Of a stretch of DNA of 41,695 nucleotides, positions 24,170 through 33,368 are shown in pieces. The notes below the pieces were generated by a model. It ran no database searches, was not told where the DNA came from, and saw only the letters and a list, made by a program, of their open reading frames with translations. The translations under genes were made by a program, and so were the position numbers. Numbering within the stretch: position 1 is the stretch's first letter; every line of letters starts with the position of its first letter. The stretch spans positions 388,358 to 430,052 of the forward strand of contig JAJVIF010000002.1 of the NCBI GenBank assembly GCA_022072165.1, written 5' to 3'. Source of the stretch: a bacterium. GTDB taxonomy: Bacteria > JAJVIF01.

Positions 24170-26989
24170 TTAGGGCAGAAGGCTGTACTGGTTGAACCAG
24201 TCGTTCACCACCTGATATTGCGAATGCGGATTCCCGGGCCAGATCATGCAGGACCCGGGAGTCTCGACGAAGACGTTCTCCTTCAAGCTGACATCGTTGG
24301 TGCCGTAGCCCATGAGATTGCGGTTCAGGTCGGTGATCGGACTGGTGTTCGTCCGGGTGTGGGGCAGATTGAAGACATGTCCCAGTTCGTGCGCCGCAAT
24401 CTTCTGCGCAAAGACGGTGGTGTAACTGACGCCGATACAGCCCCGGTTGTTGTTGGTGTAATCGCAGAACCGGTCGCTCATGACGCCTGCCCAGCCACTG
24501 TAGTTGTTGCGATTGATGCAGTAGTAGTTAAGGCGGCTGTAGTCTCCCTGGAAGTAGAGCATGTTGAACAGCTCGTTGTTCTCGGAGGCGTTGTCGAGGT
24601 TGTAGAGATGCGGCTTGTCCTCGATGTAGATCACGCGGATGTCATCCGGAGGAATCCGGACTGCCGCCGGTTCGAAGACGGAGTTGACGTAGAGGTCGAA
24701 CCACTCCGCGACATCTTCCTCGCTCCAGGAGGGGAGATTCCACCAGAGGGTCGGGAAGGTCGCGCCGTTCTTAATGACATAGACGTTCATGCCGGCTTCG
24801 CGATAGCGGATCTCGTAGTCGAAGCTGAAGTCGGTGCTGCCGTAGCGGTTGCTCACAGTCACACGTCCGGTGTAGGTACCCGGCATCCCGGAGGTCACCT
24901 GCGGCGTGGCCTCGGTACTCTCATTGGGGGTACAGCCACCTCCGAAGTCCCAGGCCCATTCTTCGACCCGCCCGGTGCCCGGATCAGTGGTGACGGCAAA
25001 CGTCACGGGGCGTCGGCCATACACCCATCCCGGCAGGACTTCGGTCACTACTGGCGCTGTCGCGGGAATGATGGTGAAGGTGAACGGGATAGTGCTGTTG
25101 CCCGAAATGTTGGACGCGGTGACAGTCCCCTCGAAGGTGCCGGGAATGAGTCCGGTGACGGTCGGGGTTGCTTCCACGCTGGTGCCTGGAGCAGTCGCGG
25201 CCACGAAGTCCCAGTCCCAGCTACTGGCGGGACCACCGGTGTTGACCGCGCTAAAGGTCGCCTCTTCGGTCTGCCAGAACTCGAATGGCGTGACACTCTC
25301 CAGCACTGGCGGCGGCGGATGGATGGTGAACGTGAAGAACTCACTGTCGCTGCCAGCAGCGTTGCTGACGGTCACAGCACAGCGCTGGGTGCCATAGCTG
25401 ATGAGGGTCACGGTGGGCGACTCGTCGGTGCTGACCGGGGGATCGAAGCTGAAGGTCAGTGCCCATTCCCAGTCGGTGACGGCATCACCATCGGTGATGA
25501 CCTGCAGCTGCACCTGGTCGCCTTCCATTCCCTCCAGCGGCTCGATGCTGACAATCTCCGGCGGCCGGAGACCCCGCTGAATGGGGACCTCGATTTTCTG
25601 GTATCGGGACGATGGCTGGAAGCCCGCCGGACCAGTTTGCGGCACCAGATTCTCATCCAGCAGCAGCTGAGTGGGCTGCGTGAAGTCCTGCTGATCCCGG
25701 AGCCGAATGAGCCCGGGCAGGAGCGCCCCGCCGGCGGGGGCTTTGTAGGTCATGTCGGCGTTGTTGACGTCGAAGCGCATTTCCAGGAAACGGGGAACGT
25801 CGGCAGCGATGGGCGTGATGCCAAGTCCGTTGAAGACCCCGTTGGCTTTCAGCGCCGGGACACTTACCTGCGCATCCTGGACCCCCGAGCGCTCGGCTAT
25901 GTGCGTAATGTTGCTGTGGTCCGGGAAGGCCAGGGAAGTCGTGGCGGTAGCATCCCAGTCCTGGACCGTGGCCCGGACAGTCACGACGTCGGTCTTGTTC
26001 GTATCCAGGAGTTCGCCAGTGACATTAGCGGAAATGACCTGCATGTCGCCGCAGGCTTCTGGCAGGAAGTACCGCAGTCCGGTGGGGTCCGCGCTGGGGA
26101 GCCGATTCTGTCGCTTGTCGTAGGCACTGTTGCCATTCCGCGGGTCCATGTACTTTGCGAGGACCACCAAGGGGAGGGGGTCATTGGGGACGGCGTTGCT
26201 GATCCGGACGTTGACCTGGGCCTCCGCTCCCTGAGGAATCACGTCGTACCCCGACGGATTCAGGTACTCGTTACCGACCCAGCCATCCACAGCGTCATAG
26301 TTGCCGGCAGGGTTCAGGTCGTTAATGTTGTGGATCAGCTTGTACGGGAACGTATTGGCGTTGGCGATCCCAAAGGCCGCTGTGTCAAACAGGGGTCCGA
26401 CGCCGCGGTAGCCATCAGCGTTGGGCACGGCATCCAGGTTCGCCCAGACAGTCCCGCCGAAGAAGCCCTGCTGCCCATCGCCATCAGCGGCGACGAGCAA
26501 CGTGGTGTCAAAGATGAAGAGGTCCACCCGCTTACTCGCCGACTGGGGCGGGTCGAGGTTGGTCGGCATGTCGAACGGATGCGTGAAGCGGAACACGTAA
26601 TCGGTGGTGTTGTTGGGTCCGGCGGTGGTTCCGAGAATCACCAGGTCGAGGGCCGACATAAAGGGCCGGATCGATAACGCAAAGAGATCACCCTGGGTCT
26701 TGGCCTGCGCGGAGCGAGGCATCTCCAGGCGGGCGATAGACGGATCGGCGGGGTCGCGGTGGAGGTAGTAGACCCCCAGGACTCCCTGGGCCATCCCAGC
26801 GCTGTCCACGGACTGCGGCAGGGTGCTGACGTCGAAGGTTTCTGGCAGCGGAACACTCGCGGGAGCGGCTGCAGGCTGCGGGTCCGCCGGCAGGGGGGCG
26901 GTTGCGGGGGTGCTACTTCCGCCGCTACCACAGCTGGTAAGGAGAAGGGCACTGACAGCGGTCAGAAGAGCGGGGAGCAAATGGCGCAT
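24170..26989 (-). CDS. large lipoprotein with PKD-like domains and C-terminal metzincin-type protease domain (paralogue 1)
   Basis: A 939-aa exported lipoprotein. The start at 26989 has GGAGG 7 nt upstream and gives a signal peptide with lipobox LTSC. Order of parts: a Pro/Ala-rich linker; a conserved N-terminal region of about 450 residues of unknown function, with LGVYYLHRDPADP, FRFTHPFDMP, KRVDLFIFD, NADGYRGVGPLFD, GYDVIPQGA, AKYMDPR and LIRLRDQQD; three PKD-like domains (WEWALTF, SWDWDF, EWAWDFGGG); and a protease domain opening with VYVIKNGATFP. Near residue 867 it has the zinc motif HELGHVFNLPH, then the Met-turn NLMGYG. The usual metzincin Gly at the eighth position is Asn. It probably acts on the cell surface, but its substrate is unknown. 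Shares overall design with the genes at 27767, 30374 and 33369. Confidence 0.85.
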   Translation of the reverse strand: MRHLLPALLTAVSALLLTSCGSGGSSTPATAPLPADPQPAAAPASVPLPETFDVSTLPQSVDSAGMAQGVLGVYYLHRDPADPSIARLEMPRSAQAKTQGDLFALSIRPFMSALDLVILGTTAGPNNTTDYVFRFTHPFDMPTNLDPPQSASKRVDLFIFDTTLLVAADGDGQQGFFGGTVWANLDAVPNADGYRGVGPLFDTAAFGIANANTFPYKLIHNINDLNPAGNYDAVDGWVGNEYLNPSGYDVIPQGAEAQVNVRISNAVPNDPLPLVVLAKYMDPRNGNSAYDKRQNRLPSADPTGLRYFLPEACGDMQVISANVTGELLDTNKTDVVTVRATVQDWDATATTSLAFPDHSNITHIAERSGVQDAQVSVPALKANGVFNGLGITPIAADVPRFLEMRFDVNNADMTYKAPAGGALLPGLIRLRDQQDFTQPTQLLLDENLVPQTGPAGFQPSSRYQKIEVPIQRGLRPPEIVSIEPLEGMEGDQVQLQVITDGDAVTDWEWALTFSFDPPVSTDESPTVTLISYGTQRCAVTVSNAAGSDSEFFTFTIHPPPPVLESVTPFEFWQTEEATFSAVNTGGPASSWDWDFVAATAPGTSVEATPTVTGLIPGTFEGTVTASNISGNSTIPFTFTIIPATAPVVTEVLPGWVYGRRPVTFAVTTDPGTGRVEEWAWDFGGGCTPNESTEATPQVTSGMPGTYTGRVTVSNRYGSTDFSFDYEIRYREAGMNVYVIKNGATFPTLWWNLPSWSEEDVAEWFDLYVNSVFEPAAVRIPPDDIRVIYIEDKPHLYNLDNASENNELFNMLYFQGDYSRLNYYCINRNNYSGWAGVMSDRFCDYTNNNRGCIGVSYTTVFAQKIAAHELGHVFNLPHTRTNTSPITDLNRNLMGYGTNDVSLKENVFVETPGSCMIWPGNPHSQYQVVNDWFNQYSLLP

Positions 26990-27102
26990 GACGCGGCCTC
27001 CGGGAGAGACAGGAGTCCGGCATGACCGCCACACAGGGCGTCTGGACACACGCCGGATCTCTCAAAGAGCATGACGGGAACGGAACGGGAAGGGAAACAA
27101 CC

Positions 27103-27135
27103 CCTCCGGCCCGGGTACGCAAGCCGGGCCGGAGG
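27103..27135 (-). terminator. hairpin terminator after the helical-repeat gene
   Basis: A 12-bp stem, CCTCCGGCCCGG (27103-27114) with CCGGGCCGGAGG (27124-27135), and a 9-nt loop. On the minus strand it is followed by a short T-rich stretch (TTGTTT). It lies 22 bp past the stop of the gene at 27158 and separates it from paralogue 1. Confidence 0.65.
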
Positions 27136-27157
27136 CAGGAGAGTCTTGATGGGCGAC

Positions 27158-27754
27158 CTAGTTGCCGGCGGAGACCTGGACGCTCTGCAGCTTCTGCAGG
27201 GCTGTCTGGAGATTTCCCTTCAGACGCGGATTGGTCTCCGCGCTGATCTGCGTTGTCAGCAACTGGACGATCTCCTGGCGCAACCCCGGAATCCGGGCAC
27301 CGGTGCGGGCGAGCTGGGCAACATCCACATCCGCGAGGATGCTGGAGGCCGAATCCCGGGTCTCCTCATCGCGGTCCATCGCACCGATGGCCACCAGCCG
27401 GAGGCCGGACCAGTCGGGGCTGAACGAGACCGCGCCCATGACCATGCGACGGAACGAGGGAGAGCCGTTGCGGACGACCTGCTCTGCCAGCTGGCGGGAC
27501 GTGTCGTCCTTCATGCTGCCGAGGTACCACATCAGGATCTCGTTGGAGATGTCCGCATCGAGGATCTGGAAGCCCGTGGCCCGGGAGTAAATCTCCGGCC
27601 CAAAGCGACGCAGGATGTCCTCGACCTGGAACTCCGGTTCACCGACCCCACAACGTGGGCTCAGGAAAGCATCGAGCTCCGACGCCTGCGCTGGCAGCAG
27701 GCCGCCAGTCAGGGTGAGCGCGAGTACCAGGGTGGGAAAGAGAGTCTTCTTCAT
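27158..27754 (-). CDS. exported helical-repeat (HEAT-like) protein
   Basis: A 198-aa exported protein with a clear signal peptide (MKKTLFPTLVLALTLTGGLLPAQA). The mature part is almost entirely helical and shows HEAT-like helix pairs: ISNEILMWYLGSMKDDTSRQ, SPSFRRMVMGAVSFSP, MDRDEETRDSASSILADVD and NPRLKGNLQTALQKLQ. Such repeats usually bind other proteins. The gene starts 12 bp after the stop of paralogue 2, whose TAG overlaps its Shine-Dalgarno sequence (GGAG, 9-nt spacing), so the two are co-transcribed and probably coupled. I infer a partner or chaperone role for the metalloprotease lipoprotein, but nothing in the sequence proves it. Confidence 0.72.
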   Translation of the reverse strand: MKKTLFPTLVLALTLTGGLLPAQASELDAFLSPRCGVGEPEFQVEDILRRFGPEIYSRATGFQILDADISNEILMWYLGSMKDDTSRQLAEQVVRNGSPSFRRMVMGAVSFSPDWSGLRLVAIGAMDRDEETRDSASSILADVDVAQLARTGARIPGLRQEIVQLLTTQISAETNPRLKGNLQTALQKLQSVQVSAGN

Positions 27755-27766
27755 GATGCCGGGCTC

Positions 27767-30298
27767 CTACATGTACGTGTGGGTCCAGTCGTTCGAGACC
27801 TGGAACTGGTTGACAGGGGGCGTACCGAAATAGGTGATGCAGCTGGCAGACTCTTCCCGGACAGCCGAGGCTGACAGGGCATTGGAGAGCGTGCCATAGC
27901 TCATCAGGTTGTAGTTGTTCGAGTTGACCGGGTTGGTGCTGGTCCGGACGTGGGGCAGGTTGAGGATATGCCCGATTTCGTGCGGCAGCACCACACGGTC
28001 GAAGTCCGCGTTGAACGCGATGATCCAGGCCCCGCGGTTGGCGTTGTTGATGTTACAGCCCGACGACGTGTCGGTCATGATACCGCCGAGCCCGGGAGCC
28101 AGCGGACAAGAGTTCACGACCAGCGTGTTGATCTTGTTCGGGTTCTGACTCAGCACCAGGTTGAAGGCCTGGTTCGCCTCGGCATTGGTGTCGATGTTGA
28201 ACAGCGAGGGGTTGTTCACTTCCACGATCTCAATCTGGTTGAGATCAATCTCCACCCCCGCATCACGGAAGGGAACATTGAACCAGGTCTGCATCCAGTT
28301 ATTGAAGCTGGTCTGGCTCCAGTCCGGCATCCCCTGCAGCACCCGCGGGAACGTCGCGCCGTTCTTGATCACCTGGATGCGGAGACCAATCTTTTTCGTG
28401 GTGGTGGTGTACTCAAAAACGTACTCGTCGCTCGACCCACCCTGATTCATCGCGGACACGCGACCGGTGTAGGTCCCGGGCTTCGCCAGGCGGACCACCG
28501 GCGCAGCGGCCGTGGAGGTATTCGGAGTCGCACCACCACCGAAGTCCCAGGACCAGGACTCCGCCGCCTCACCCACGTTGGTGGGGGTGAAGGTGCAGTT
28601 GCGGAGGGCGAAGTTCGTCGAGAGTGAGACATCGGTGATAACTGGGACGGCCTTCTGGACATCCAGGTTGAAGTAGAAGTCCTGGCTCCCGAACTCGTTA
28701 CTGGCCCGCACCAGGCAGGTGTAGATCCCGTGCGCGCCCAGCCGGACATTCGGCCTGGCGTCGGTGCTGGTGTTCGGAGTCGCACCGCCACCGAAGCCCC
28801 AGGTGTAGCTGGTGATGGGACCACCGGAGTTCACGACATCGAACTCCACCATCGCCTGCGAGATCCCGGTCAGGGGCGTGACTGCGGTGATATTCGGCGC
28901 AACCCGGCCTGTCTGGACAGGGACCCAGGCCAGCTGGAAGCGGGTCGAGGGTTCATAGCCTGGGGGGATCGGCTGGACGGCCAGAGACTCGTCGAGCAGG
29001 ATCTGCGCCGGGCTGGTGGCGTCCTGCGTGTCGCGAACCCGAATCAGCCCCGGGACCGTGGTGCCGCCCGGAGGCGCAACGAACGTGTTGTCGGAGTTGT
29101 AGATCGGCAGTGCGGCACTGATGTACTCATTGATAGCGCCGGTCGGCTGGCTGAGGCCCGAGGAGGAATAGGTGCCGTTCAGCCGCAGGTCCGGGAAGCT
29201 CGCCTCGATCTGCGTTGGTCGGGAGAGCTCGCTGATCTGATTCAGCAGGAACTGATTGGGGAAGGAGGTCGCGACATCAGCGTCGTTGTCCCAGTCGAGG
29301 ATTTCGATGGTGACCATCGCTTCCGCATCGCTGGAGTTGTCGCGGACTGTCCCTTCGACTGTGACCCGGATGTTCTGCAGGTCGCCGGCGGCTTCCGGCA
29401 GGAAATACCGCAGATTGGAGGGGTCGGCGTTGGGAAGCCGATTCGCACGCTTGGTGGGTGCATCGTCGCCAGCCCGGGGATCCATGTACTTGGCCAGCAT
29501 CACCAGCGGCACACTCGCACCGAGGCTGTCGGCCAGCCGGATCGAGGCATCTGCGGTCGAGCCCTGCGGAATGACGTCATACCCGGTGGCGTTCAGATAC
29601 TCGTTCTGAATCCAGCCATCGGTGCCGTAGTTCCCCGCCGGATTGCCAGCGTCGATCCGGTGGAAGAGCCGGAACGGGAAAACGTTGGTGCCGTCCGTGA
29701 GCCCAAAACGGGAGAGGTCGAGGAGCGGACCCACCATGCGGTAACCGCTGACAGTCCCTACCTGGGTCGTGTTGGTCTTGATGCCGGCATTGAAGAAGAG
29801 CCGGTCACCGGGGATCATCGCGACAAGATTGAGATCGAAGATGAAGAGGTCGAGCCGCTTCGACGCGGTCGCCGGCGGATTGAAATCTGCCGGGAGCCCA
29901 AAGGGGTGGGTGAAGCGGAGGGTGTAGTCTGTGAAACCACCCGGAGCCGGGGAGGACGACAGGAGCGTCAGACTGTCCAGGGTCATGTAGGGCCGGACAG
30001 AGAGGGCGTAGAGGTCACCCTGGGCGGCCTGTGCCTGACGGTCCATCACCAGCTGTGCCTTGGTGGGGTCGGCGGGGTCGCGCTCCAGGAAATAAATCCC
30101 CAGCGGCCCTTCCGCCATCCCAGAGGCAGGATGAATGAGCTGGGCGGTCATCGCACCACTGGCGGCAGCCGCTTCAGATGTGATAGGTGCAGTCGGATCT
30201 CCCACCGCGTTTTGCGGCGTGGTGGAGTTCGAAGCCTGGTTGCACCCGACAAGCACTGCCAGAGTGCAGAGGGCAAGGAAGGAAGTTCGTAGGTTCAT
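27767..30298 (-). CDS. large lipoprotein with PKD-like domains and C-terminal metzincin-type protease domain (paralogue 2)
   Basis: An 843-aa lipoprotein, the shortest intact paralogue. The signal peptide ends in lipobox LVGC. The shared N-terminal region is complete (LGIYFLERDPADP, LRFTHPFGLP, KRLDLFIFD, TGYDVIPQG, AKYMDPR, LIRVRDTQD). It has two PKD-like domains (YTWGFGGG and SWSWDFGGG) rather than three. The protease domain opens with IQVIKNGATFP and has HEIGHILNLPH near residue 773, then the Met-turn YNLMSYG. The Asn in place of Gly within the zinc motif is conserved here too. No clear Shine-Dalgarno sequence precedes the ATG at 30298. It forms an operon with the helical-repeat gene downstream. 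Confidence 0.85.
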   Translation of the reverse strand: MNLRTSFLALCTLAVLVGCNQASNSTTPQNAVGDPTAPITSEAAAASGAMTAQLIHPASGMAEGPLGIYFLERDPADPTKAQLVMDRQAQAAQGDLYALSVRPYMTLDSLTLLSSSPAPGGFTDYTLRFTHPFGLPADFNPPATASKRLDLFIFDLNLVAMIPGDRLFFNAGIKTNTTQVGTVSGYRMVGPLLDLSRFGLTDGTNVFPFRLFHRIDAGNPAGNYGTDGWIQNEYLNATGYDVIPQGSTADASIRLADSLGASVPLVMLAKYMDPRAGDDAPTKRANRLPNADPSNLRYFLPEAAGDLQNIRVTVEGTVRDNSSDAEAMVTIEILDWDNDADVATSFPNQFLLNQISELSRPTQIEASFPDLRLNGTYSSSGLSQPTGAINEYISAALPIYNSDNTFVAPPGGTTVPGLIRVRDTQDATSPAQILLDESLAVQPIPPGYEPSTRFQLAWVPVQTGRVAPNITAVTPLTGISQAMVEFDVVNSGGPITSYTWGFGGGATPNTSTDARPNVRLGAHGIYTCLVRASNEFGSQDFYFNLDVQKAVPVITDVSLSTNFALRNCTFTPTNVGEAAESWSWDFGGGATPNTSTAAAPVVRLAKPGTYTGRVSAMNQGGSSDEYVFEYTTTTKKIGLRIQVIKNGATFPRVLQGMPDWSQTSFNNWMQTWFNVPFRDAGVEIDLNQIEIVEVNNPSLFNIDTNAEANQAFNLVLSQNPNKINTLVVNSCPLAPGLGGIMTDTSSGCNINNANRGAWIIAFNADFDRVVLPHEIGHILNLPHVRTSTNPVNSNNYNLMSYGTLSNALSASAVREESASCITYFGTPPVNQFQVSNDWTHTYM

Positions 30299-30373
30299 AG
30301 TTCTGACTGACGCAGGGGTTACCGGGTTGGACGCACACCCCCGGTGAAAACCGGCCAGAAGGCTGCCGGATGC

Positions 30374-33199
30374 TCAAGTGTAGCAAGCTTTTCCGATCGG
30401 TGCGACACCCTTTCTACCGAAGATAGAACCCCCGGGTGTCCGGGAACCGGACACCCGGCGTGTGCGGACCGGGGGCGACGTGTGCATATGGGCCCAGTTG
30501 TTCATGACTTCCAACTGGTTCATGGTCGGCGGGATGTAGAGGAAGCAGGGAGGCCCCACTTCCCGGGTGATGTTGCTGGACATGAGCATGCTGTTCATGC
30601 CGTAGCTCATCAGGTTGTCGTTTTGTCCGGTCCGGGGGGAAGTGCTTTCCCGAATATGCGGCAGATTAAAGACATGCGCGAGTTCGTGGGTGAAGAGCCG
30701 ACGATCGGTCGCCAGGACTCCTGTACTCAGGCTGTAGCATCCGCGGTTCACGTTGTCCGGGTTACAGGAGAGGTCCTTCATGATGCCGCCGGTTCCAGGA
30801 GGGAAGGGGATAGAGTTCACCACATAGACCCAGATCGCACTGGAGCCATGGGCGAAGATGAGGTCGAAGAGCTGGTTCTCTTCAGTGAGGGTGTCGATGT
30901 TGACGAGTGCGGGTTGTTGACCGTGGCGTAGCTCATGATCGTGAAATTCGAGCTGAAGACCCCAGCATCTGACAGCGTCGGCTGCACGTTGCTGACAAAC
31001 CAGTTGTAGAAGTTGAGCTTGCTCCAGCTGGCCATCCCGCCCAGAGGCGCGGGAGGGGTCGTTCCGTTCGTGACCACCCGGATATGGACCTGTACCCATT
31101 TTTCATTCACAGAGTACGAAAAGTTGAAGGGCGTGCTGGTTCCGGCAGCATTGGTCGCGGTCACCGTACCGTTGTAGACCCCTTTCGCACCAAACTTGAC
31201 CGTCGGATTGGCGCTGGTGCTGGTGTTCGGTGTAGCACCGCCGCCAAAGTTCCAGCTGTAGGTTGAGATCGCCCCCCGGCATTGATGAGGCTGAAGGACT
31301 GATTCACGCCGGACGGCCCACTCAGGGGCGTGACACTCGTGATGTTCGGCAGCGGCATCGTCACCGTCATGATGAAGTTGAACGTGGAGTTGCCGCCACC
31401 GTTGGTAGCGGTCACCGAGCCGTTGTAGGTCGAACCGTTCGTCCCGGTGATCGTGACAGTCGGGTTGCTCGCCGTACTCGTGTTCGGACTCGCGCCGCCG
31501 CCAAAGTTCCAGGACCAGGAGGTGGCGACACCTCCGATGTTCGTCGCCGAATAGGAGCGTGACGCGTTCTGCGGAACGCTTAATGGTGAGTCGGCTGTGA
31601 GGTTCGGCGCCAGCGTGGAGACCGTGAGGACAAAGTTGAACGTCGAGTTCCCCGACACATTGGTAGCGGTCACACTGGCGTTGTAGTTCCCCGGCGTGGC
31701 GGAGAGGGTGACGGAGGGTGAGGACGCCGTGCTGGTGTTCGGGCTCGCGCCTCCGCCGAAGTTCCAGGACCAGGAGGTCGGAGTGCCGCCAGTGTTGGTT
31801 GCGGTGAAGGTCCGCGCCTGACTTGGTGTGCCGCCCAGGGGGCTGACGGCCGTGAGATTCGGTTTCGCCGGGTTTACGGTCAGGGTGAAGTTGAACGTAT
31901 GCTCACCGAGCGTGTTAGAGATAGAGATCTTCGCCCTGCGGATTGCTCACCTGATGCGTCATCTTCTGGTTGAACACCTGGAAGGTACCACCAACAAACT
32001 GCAGGTCCGGACCGAAGCCCGCCCCTGGCCCCTGCGTAGGAGTCTGCGGAGTCGCGTGCAATTTCGGGAAGTCCACCCGCAAATTGGTGGGCCGGGAGAG
32101 ATGGCGAATCGACCGGGGCTGATCCGCATCGAGCACATGGCTGTTCAGGACTGGGGCCGCGTTATCTCAGTCGAGAATCGTGTAGTCGATGGTCACGATG
32201 TCTGTATTGCGGTCTTCCCGAAGTGTGCCGGCGACGTCCAGCTTGATGGACTGGATGTCACCAGCCGCTTCTGGCAAATAGTAGAAGCAGGCGGAAAAGT
32301 CATTGGGATCTGGCAGCCGATTCGCCCCGCTTCTGAGCGGCAGTCACGCCTTTACGTGGGTCCATGTATTTCGCGAAGACCACCAGCGGTGCCAGACTGA
32401 CATCCTGATGCAGTTCCATCGTGATGCCATCGACCACCGCCGCGTGCGGAATGGTGTCGAGACCGGTCGGATTGAGGAACTCGTTGCCCCGCCACCCATC
32501 AGTGCCGTAGTTGCCATAGGCATTCCCGGTCATCGATGCCCGACTGATCAGGCGATACGGGTAGATATCCATCCCACCAGAGGGGGTGACCCCCAACTGC
32601 GCCTCATCCACCAGCCCTCGCACATGACGGAACGCGTCCGGATCCCGCATGACCCGCGGATTAAAAAAATGCGAGTTCCCCAGGAACGACTCAGTCCCCT
32701 GCACCACTGCCGTCAGCGTGACATCGTTGATGAAGAGGTCGACCCGCTTGGTCGCGCTCTGAGGGCGGTTGAGATCCGCTGGCATGGCAATGGGATGCTC
32801 GAAGCGGAAGGTGTATCGGATGTAAGGGTCGCCCTCCATGGCGTCCATTTCGGTGAGCTGCAGGTGCTGCGGCCCCATAAACGGACGAATCGAAAGGGAG
32901 TAGAGGTCGCCATGGGCACTGAGGGTCCGTGCCTGGGTCAGCGACGCTGCCTGCGTCTCCTTGTCTTACTCCAGCCAGTAGACCCCCAGCGCTTCCATGG
33001 TCGTCAGATCATCCAGCGCGACGGGGGTGGTCATCACCGGATCGAACTTGTCCGGGATCTGCAGGTCCGCTGCCGCAGCAGGCATTTCCGCTTCGGGGAC
33101 TGGCGCCGGCGAGGTGTCAGTGAGTGGCGCTGTGCCCCCACCCTGGCAACCGATAAGCGCAAAGAGTCCCAGCAGGACGCTGGCGAGTCGCAGATTCAT
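30374..33199 (-). pseudogene. degraded third paralogue of the PKD/metzincin lipoprotein family
   Basis: Homology to the neighbours runs from a lipoprotein signal (start 33199, MNLRLASVLLGLFALIGC) to a C-terminal protease domain with HELAHVFNLPH and NLMSYG, but the frame is broken many times. In-frame nonsense codons are TAA at 32966-32968 (just after GVYWLE, with homology continuing in the same frame) and TGA at 32167-32169, where the paralogues have TGG (ILDWDN). Frameshifts occur at a C4 run (32325-32328, one extra base), near 31915-31930 (with loss of the RVRD-type segment), at a C6 run (31272-31277, one base short) and near 30909-30913. Three PKD-like domains remain readable between about 31150 and 31890. 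The last frame overruns the paralogues' C-terminus by about 35 residues. Homopolymer shifts could be assembly errors, but the two nonsense codons make true decay likely. Confidence 0.85.
30432..30458 (-). terminator. long hairpin at the 3' end of the third paralogue
   Basis: A perfect 12-bp stem, CCGGGTGTCCGG (30432-30443) with CCGGACACCCGG (30447-30458), and a 3-nt GAA loop. It lies where the paralogues' coding sequence would end, and is now inside the overrunning last frame. No strong T-run follows on the minus strand. Confidence 0.5.
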
Positions 33200-33243
33200 G
33201 GAGACTTCCCTCAGGTATGCGATGGGGTAGGCAGCCTGTGTAA

Positions 33244-33260
33244 CCATCCGGCCCGGATGG
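33244..33260. other. perfect inverted repeat upstream of the pseudogene
   Basis: CCATCCGG (33244-33251) and CCGGATGG (33253-33260) with one central base, 45 bp upstream of the pseudogene start. It could be an operator half-site pair or a small hairpin in the leader. Confidence 0.4.
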
Positions 33261-33317
33261 CTACGCCATAACATCATAGCGCATAATCTCGCGCTGGCTC
33301 GAGGGAATCACTTGCCC

Positions 33318-33336
33318 CAGCCATAAACCATGGCTG
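33318..33336 (-). terminator. small hairpin downstream of the fourth paralogue
   Basis: CAGCCAT (33318-33324) pairs with ATGGCTG (33330-33336), 5-nt loop, 33 bp past the stop at 33369. No T-run follows on the minus strand, so termination here is only a possibility. Confidence 0.35.
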
Positions 33337-33368
33337 CGCCTGGCAGGGTAAACGAAGGTCATACAAAG

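Noticed and set aside
23945-26677. 910-residue plus-strand open frame opposite paralogue 1
   Set aside because: It is antisense to a gene with signal peptide, lipobox, PKD and zinc motifs; stop-free antisense frames are common in G+C-rich coding DNA, and its composition is Gly/Val/Arg-rich without domains. Similar frames opposite paralogues 2 and 4 (28730-30292 and 33330-35837) were rejected for the same reason.
30374-33199. Programmed frameshifting or several small genes instead of a pseudogene
   Set aside because: There are at least four shifts at different places plus two nonsense codons, and the pieces align in order with a single paralogue.
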